Part shown: positions 6,924-9,691 of the stretch, piece by piece
Numbering within the stretch: the stretch's first letter is position 1
How the letters are laid out: every line of letters begins with the position of its first letter
NCBI GenBank assembly: GCA_002389265.1
Contig: DGOD01000301.1
Span: 1-9,691 of the forward strand
Reading direction: 5' to 3'
DNA: 9,691 nucleotides
From: Gammaproteobacteria bacterium UBA4475
GTDB taxonomy: Bacteria; Pseudomonadota; Gammaproteobacteria; Pseudomonadales; Azotimanducaceae
Notes under the pieces: model-generated
Seen by the model: the letters and a program-made list of their open reading frames with translations, nothing else
What the model was told of the DNA's origin: nothing
Databases searched by the model: none
Position numbers and translations under genes: made by a program

Positions 6924-8018
6924 ATGGGGAAAATGTCCGTGAGTAGGCTGATGTCTCTGGCGCGAGCACCTGTGGCGGCCTTGCTGTTACTGTTGATGCC
7001 TGTAATGGGTTGTAGCACGCTGGGTTATTATCAACAGGCCGTCAGTGGCCAACTGCGGCTGATCGTCAATCGACGTGATTTGGACACGGTGCTGAGTGAT
7101 CCCGCGGTAAGGCCCGTTGTGAAGCAAAAGATCCTGCTGGCCAGGCAGGTCAGCCAATTTGCCGAACGGGAACTGGGGTTGCCCGTGGAGGATAGCTTTT
7201 CCACCTATGTTGATGTGGGTTCGCCCTACGTCGTGTGGAGTGTCTTCGCAGCAGCAGAGTTTTCGCTGGACCTACAAAAATTTTGTTACCCGATAGCTGG
7301 GTGCGTCAGTTACAAAGGCTATTTTTCGCCAGACTCAGCGGCTCAATTCAGCCAGTCTCTGGCGGCCCAAGGGTTGGACGTGTTTTATGGTGGCGTTGCC
7401 GCGTATTCGACGTTGGGTTGGTTCGCCGATCCGTTGTTAAATACCTTTATTGAACGGGATGACACCCGCCTTGCTGGGTTGCTATTCCATGAGCTTGCCC
7501 ACAAAGCTGTCTATATTCCTGGTGATACTCGATTTAATGAGAGTTTTGCGACGGCTGTTGAGCGTGCGGCATTGCTTCGCTGGTTGCAGTTGCAGCAGCA
7601 AAGTAAAGCATTTGAAGACTATCTCGTCCTGGAACAACAACGAGCGCAGGTCCTGACCTTAATTAGTTCAGCTAAAGTTGATTTGGCAGCAATCTACGCC
7701 AGCACCGCAACGGATGCGGTCAAACGGGAAGGCAAGGCGGAGGTTTTTGAGGTTATGCGGGCTAGATACAAGGAGCTCGCGGCAGCCGGGCAAGTTGGTG
7801 GGGTTTTCAGCGAATGGATGGCGAGCGAGATCAATAATGCCGGAATCGGTGCATTAGCGGATTACAATGACTGGGTTGCGAGCTTCGAGGTGTGGCTCGC
7901 TAACTTAGACGGGAATTTGCCAGCGTTCTACCGTGAGGTACAACAGCTGGCAACGCTAGATCGATTGGAGCGCGACGCCTTCCTTAATCAGTTAGCAGCC
8001 ACGCGCATACCAGAGTGA
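6924..8018 (+). CDS. Lipoprotein zinc metallopeptidase (putative aminopeptidase family)
   Basis: A 364-residue protein with a lipoprotein signal: a hydrophobic run (about 17-28) ends in the lipobox VMGC, predicting cleavage before Cys30 and lipidation. The catalytic motif is HELAH (189-193), a zinc-binding HExxH, followed by YIPGDTRFNESFA (197-209), where Glu206 is the likely third ligand. The combination of HELAH, GDTxFNESFA and an N-terminal lipobox is that of the 'predicted aminopeptidase' family (formerly DUF2265) in proteobacteria; I know of no firm substrate for it. The start is uncertain: ATG codons at 6924, 6933 and 6951 all keep the signal peptide, and an AGG lies about 11 nt before the first. 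Conserved early residues (YYQQAVSGQLRLI, 35-47) follow the lipidation site. The 3' end overlaps the convergent transporter gene by 35 bp. It appears to be transcribed alone. Confidence 0.88.
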   Translation: MGKMSVSRLMSLARAPVAALLLLLMPVMGCSTLGYYQQAVSGQLRLIVNRRDLDTVLSDPAVRPVVKQKILLARQVSQFAERELGLPVEDSFSTYVDVGSPYVVWSVFAAAEFSLDLQKFCYPIAGCVSYKGYFSPDSAAQFSQSLAAQGLDVFYGGVAAYSTLGWFADPLLNTFIERDDTRLAGLLFHELAHKAVYIPGDTRFNESFATAVERAALLRWLQLQQQSKAFEDYLVLEQQRAQVLTLISSAKVDLAAIYASTATDAVKREGKAEVFEVMRARYKELAAAGQVGGVFSEWMASEINNAGIGALADYNDWVASFEVWLANLDGNLPAFYREVQQLATLDRLERDAFLNQLAATRIPE

Positions 8019-9369
8019 TCACCACGGCGCCGGTCAGGTTCAGAACGAAACCCTCTTTGGCCATTACACTGGTGGGGAATCTGCCGGTGCTGAAGACGAT
8101 GGTATTGGGTGCCGTGGCAACGGGTAGCATGAAGGCACAACTGGCACTCATGGCCGCAGGGACCATTAGCAGCGCAGGCTCCATGCCGGTTGCTACCGCT
8201 GCGGCAGCCAAAATTGGCATCATCAGACTGGTGGTGGCCGTATTGCTGGTCATCTCGGTCAGGAAAGTGATGGTCAGGCAGATAGTCGCCAGCATCAATA
8301 GAATGTGCCAGCCGGCAATGTCTGACAAGGCGGTGCCCAGTGCTTCACTCAGGCCCGAGACGATGAATCCTTTGGCGATCGCGATACCGCCGCCAAACAG
8401 GATGAGCATTCCCCAGGGTATTTTCCCTGCCGTTTCCCAGTTGAGTAGCTTTTCGCCTTTGCCGTCATTGATCAAAAACATAGCAACAACAGCCACCAGC
8501 GCCACGCTGGCATCGTTAGCGCCAGGTACGCCCAGCCACTCGCTCCAACCGCCGAATGGCTGACCTCGAGTCATCCAAGCGATTGCGGTCAGAGAGAAAA
8601 CCAAAAAGACTCGGCGCTCTTCCGTATGCCAGACGCCGACAGCGGGCATATTAACGTGACCCTGATGCCGCAGATGCCGGGTGAGCCAAAGCCCAATGAG
8701 CGGCACCATAATCAGCACAACCGGAACGCCCCATGTCATCCAGGTGAAGAAGCCGATCTCGTTGCCGGTATATTGCAGGTATATCTCGCGGAAAATCAGG
8801 TTCGGTGGCGTGCCAATGGGCGTGCCAATGCCGCCGACGCTGGCGGCGTAAGCAATGCCTAACAGCAAGGGTGTTGGCAATTCAGCGTCGTCGGAGCGCT
8901 CGATCACAGCGAGAGCCACCGGTAATAGCATCAAGGTGGTTGCGGTATTGGATATCCACATGCTCAGTACTGCGGCGGCGGCCATGAAACCGAAGACCAG
9001 GCGGCGACTGCTCGTGCCGCCGAACAGGTGCACCATGTTGAGTGCGACCCTGCGGTGGGCACCGCTCTTCTCCATGGCTGTTGAGAGGATAAAACCTCCC
9101 ATCAACAACAACACCAGTGGGCTACCATAGGCGGCGCCCACTTCGTTCGGAGTCAGAACGCCGAAGACGGGCAAAAGGGCCAACGGTATTAGCGAAGTCG
9201 CCGGAATCGGAATGGGCTCAAAAATCCACCAAATTGCGCATAGGGTCGTGATAGCGCCGGTCCAGCAGGCTTTAGCTTCCCAGCCAAAGAAGTTCAGAGC
9301 CATAAAGACCAAGGCGCTCGCGATAGGGCCGAGAATAAGTAATAAGGGTTTGATGTTTCCAGAGTTCAT
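7984..9369 (-). CDS. DASS/SLC13-family sodium-coupled anion transporter
   Basis: An integral inner-membrane transporter of 461 residues, many-times spanning. It carries both signature SNT motifs of the divalent anion:sodium symporter family, SNTATT at 140-145 and SNTATTSLMMP at 375-385, each followed after a helix by a Pro-Asn loop (IGTPPN 185-190; ATAPN 418-422). These form the two inverted-repeat substrate and sodium sites in family structures such as VcINDY. Substrates of the family include C4-dicarboxylates, citrate and sulfate; the sequence does not decide between them. The frame extends to a TTG at 9447, but those 26 extra residues are polar, Cys/His/Arg-rich and unlike the family, so I start at the ATG at 9369 (MNSGNIKPLLL), although its ribosome site is weak. 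The final 35 bp overlap the convergent lipoprotein gene. It is divergent from sbcB. Confidence 0.92.
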   Translation of the reverse strand: MNSGNIKPLLLILGPIASALVFMALNFFGWEAKACWTGAITTLCAIWWIFEPIPIPATSLIPLALLPVFGVLTPNEVGAAYGSPLVLLLMGGFILSTAMEKSGAHRRVALNMVHLFGGTSSRRLVFGFMAAAAVLSMWISNTATTLMLLPVALAVIERSDDAELPTPLLLGIAYAASVGGIGTPIGTPPNLIFREIYLQYTGNEIGFFTWMTWGVPVVLIMVPLIGLWLTRHLRHQGHVNMPAVGVWHTEERRVFLVFSLTAIAWMTRGQPFGGWSEWLGVPGANDASVALVAVVAMFLINDGKGEKLLNWETAGKIPWGMLILFGGGIAIAKGFIVSGLSEALGTALSDIAGWHILLMLATICLTITFLTEMTSNTATTSLMMPILAAAAVATGMEPALLMVPAAMSASCAFMLPVATAPNTIVFSTGRFPTSVMAKEGFVLNLTGAVVITLVCAWLLTD

Positions 9370-9390
9370 AATGGGCGGCACTCGTGAACG

Positions 9391-9417
9391 GTGACAAGTT
9401 GAATGACTGATTATACA
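9391..9417 (+). promoter_or_regulatory. Possible promoter for sbcB
   Basis: GTGACA (9391-9396; 5 of 6 to TTGACA) and TATACA (9412-9417; 4 of 6 to TATAAT) are separated by 15 bp, slightly short of ideal. A transcript would start near 9424, about 50 nt before the sbcB ATG. The 106-bp gap between the divergent transporter and sbcB starts must serve both genes. Confidence 0.25.
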
Positions 9418-9475
9418 TGGCTTGGACCGCGGCCATAGTTTTGGCAATTGCCCGAGTATGTGTGATGATTCATGT

Positions 9476-9691
9476 ATGGCTGAAACTATCTATTGGTATG
9501 ACCTTGAAACCACCGGTATCGATCCTGCGAGGGATCGGGCTATTCAATTTGCGGGTATTCGCACTGACCTCGATTTGAACGTATTGGGTGAGCCTGTGAA
9601 CCTGTTCTGCTATCCCGGTGACGATGTGGTGCCGTCACCGGATGCTATTGCAGTGACGGGCATTAACATGTCTGACTTGCAGCGCGATGGT
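9476..9691 (+). CDS. sbcB: Exodeoxyribonuclease I, N-terminal part (runs off right edge)
   Basis: The first 72 codons of a gene that continues past the window. The translation begins MAETIYWYDLETTGIDPARD and continues with RAIQFAGIRTDLDLNVLGEP and later AIAVTGI. This closely follows the start of ExoI (E. coli: HDYETFGT, RPAQFAAIRTD, NVIGEP, VLITGIT), the 3'-5' single-strand DNA exonuclease used in mismatch repair and recombination control. Asp9 and Glu11 (DLE) are the first two metal ligands of the DEDD exonuclease core; the remaining ligands would lie outside the window. An in-frame ATG at 9458 would add six residues (MCDDSC), but the ATG at 9476 fits the family start better; neither has a strong ribosome site. 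It is divergent from the transporter gene. Confidence 0.92.
   Translation, partial: MAETIYWYDLETTGIDPARDRAIQFAGIRTDLDLNVLGEPVNLFCYPGDDVVPSPDAIAVTGINMSDLQRDG

Noticed and set aside
6682..6942. An 86-codon plus-strand frame crossing the gspA/lipoprotein gap
   Set aside because: Its first third is antisense to gspA and its end overlaps the lipoprotein start in another frame; no ribosome site or family resemblance.
8015..8563. A 182-codon plus-strand reading frame
   Set aside because: Antisense to the transporter gene; its hydrophobic, Ala-rich look is the mirror of membrane-segment codons rather than a real protein.

Overview
The window looks like an ordinary chromosomal segment of a Gammaproteobacterium. 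The best taxonomic clues are a paired gspA/exeA-gspB module with the family's typical N-terminal 'MSYILDALQKSEQQR' start, a DeaD/CsdA-type DEAD-box helicase with a DbpA-like RNA-binding domain, and an exonuclease I (SbcB) N-terminus. Base composition looks balanced and coding density is high. I see no transposase, phage gene, integrase, tRNA, rRNA or CRISPR array. The genus cannot be read from the sequence; a marine or Cellvibrio/Spongiibacter-like lineage is only a guess.

Layout. From 1 to about 6775 every gene is on the minus strand. In transcription order (right to left) these are gspA (6775-5114), gspB (5114-4494, overlapping gspA by one base), a 194-bp gap containing a striking imperfect inverted repeat, a folate-type formyltransferase of unknown substrate (4299-3511), a DEAD-box RNA helicase (3392-1326), a short-chain dehydrogenase/reductase (1284-478), a possible terminator, and the N-terminal part of an alpha/beta hydrolase that runs off the left edge (356-1). 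To the right, a lipoprotein metalloprotease of the putative-aminopeptidase family is on the plus strand (6924-8018). It converges on, and overlaps by 35 bp, a minus-strand DASS/SLC13 anion transporter (9369-7984). The window ends with the plus-strand start of sbcB (9476 onward), divergent from the transporter.

Function. GspA and GspB are inner-membrane partners that help place the type II secretion secretin through peptidoglycan. The helicase (RNA remodelling, cold growth), the SDR, the formyltransferase, the transporter and ExoI (DNA repair) are unrelated housekeeping or metabolic functions, so this is mostly a patchwork of small transcription units. No coherent novel system emerges. The items most worth a second look are the hairpin at 4385-4411, whose core resembles the processing stem of Cas12a repeats but is more probably an operator, the formyltransferase of unknown substrate, and the SDR lacking the usual catalytic-tetrad Asn. 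Two reading frames (helicase and transporter) extend to upstream TTG codons, and shorter ATG starts are preferred here.
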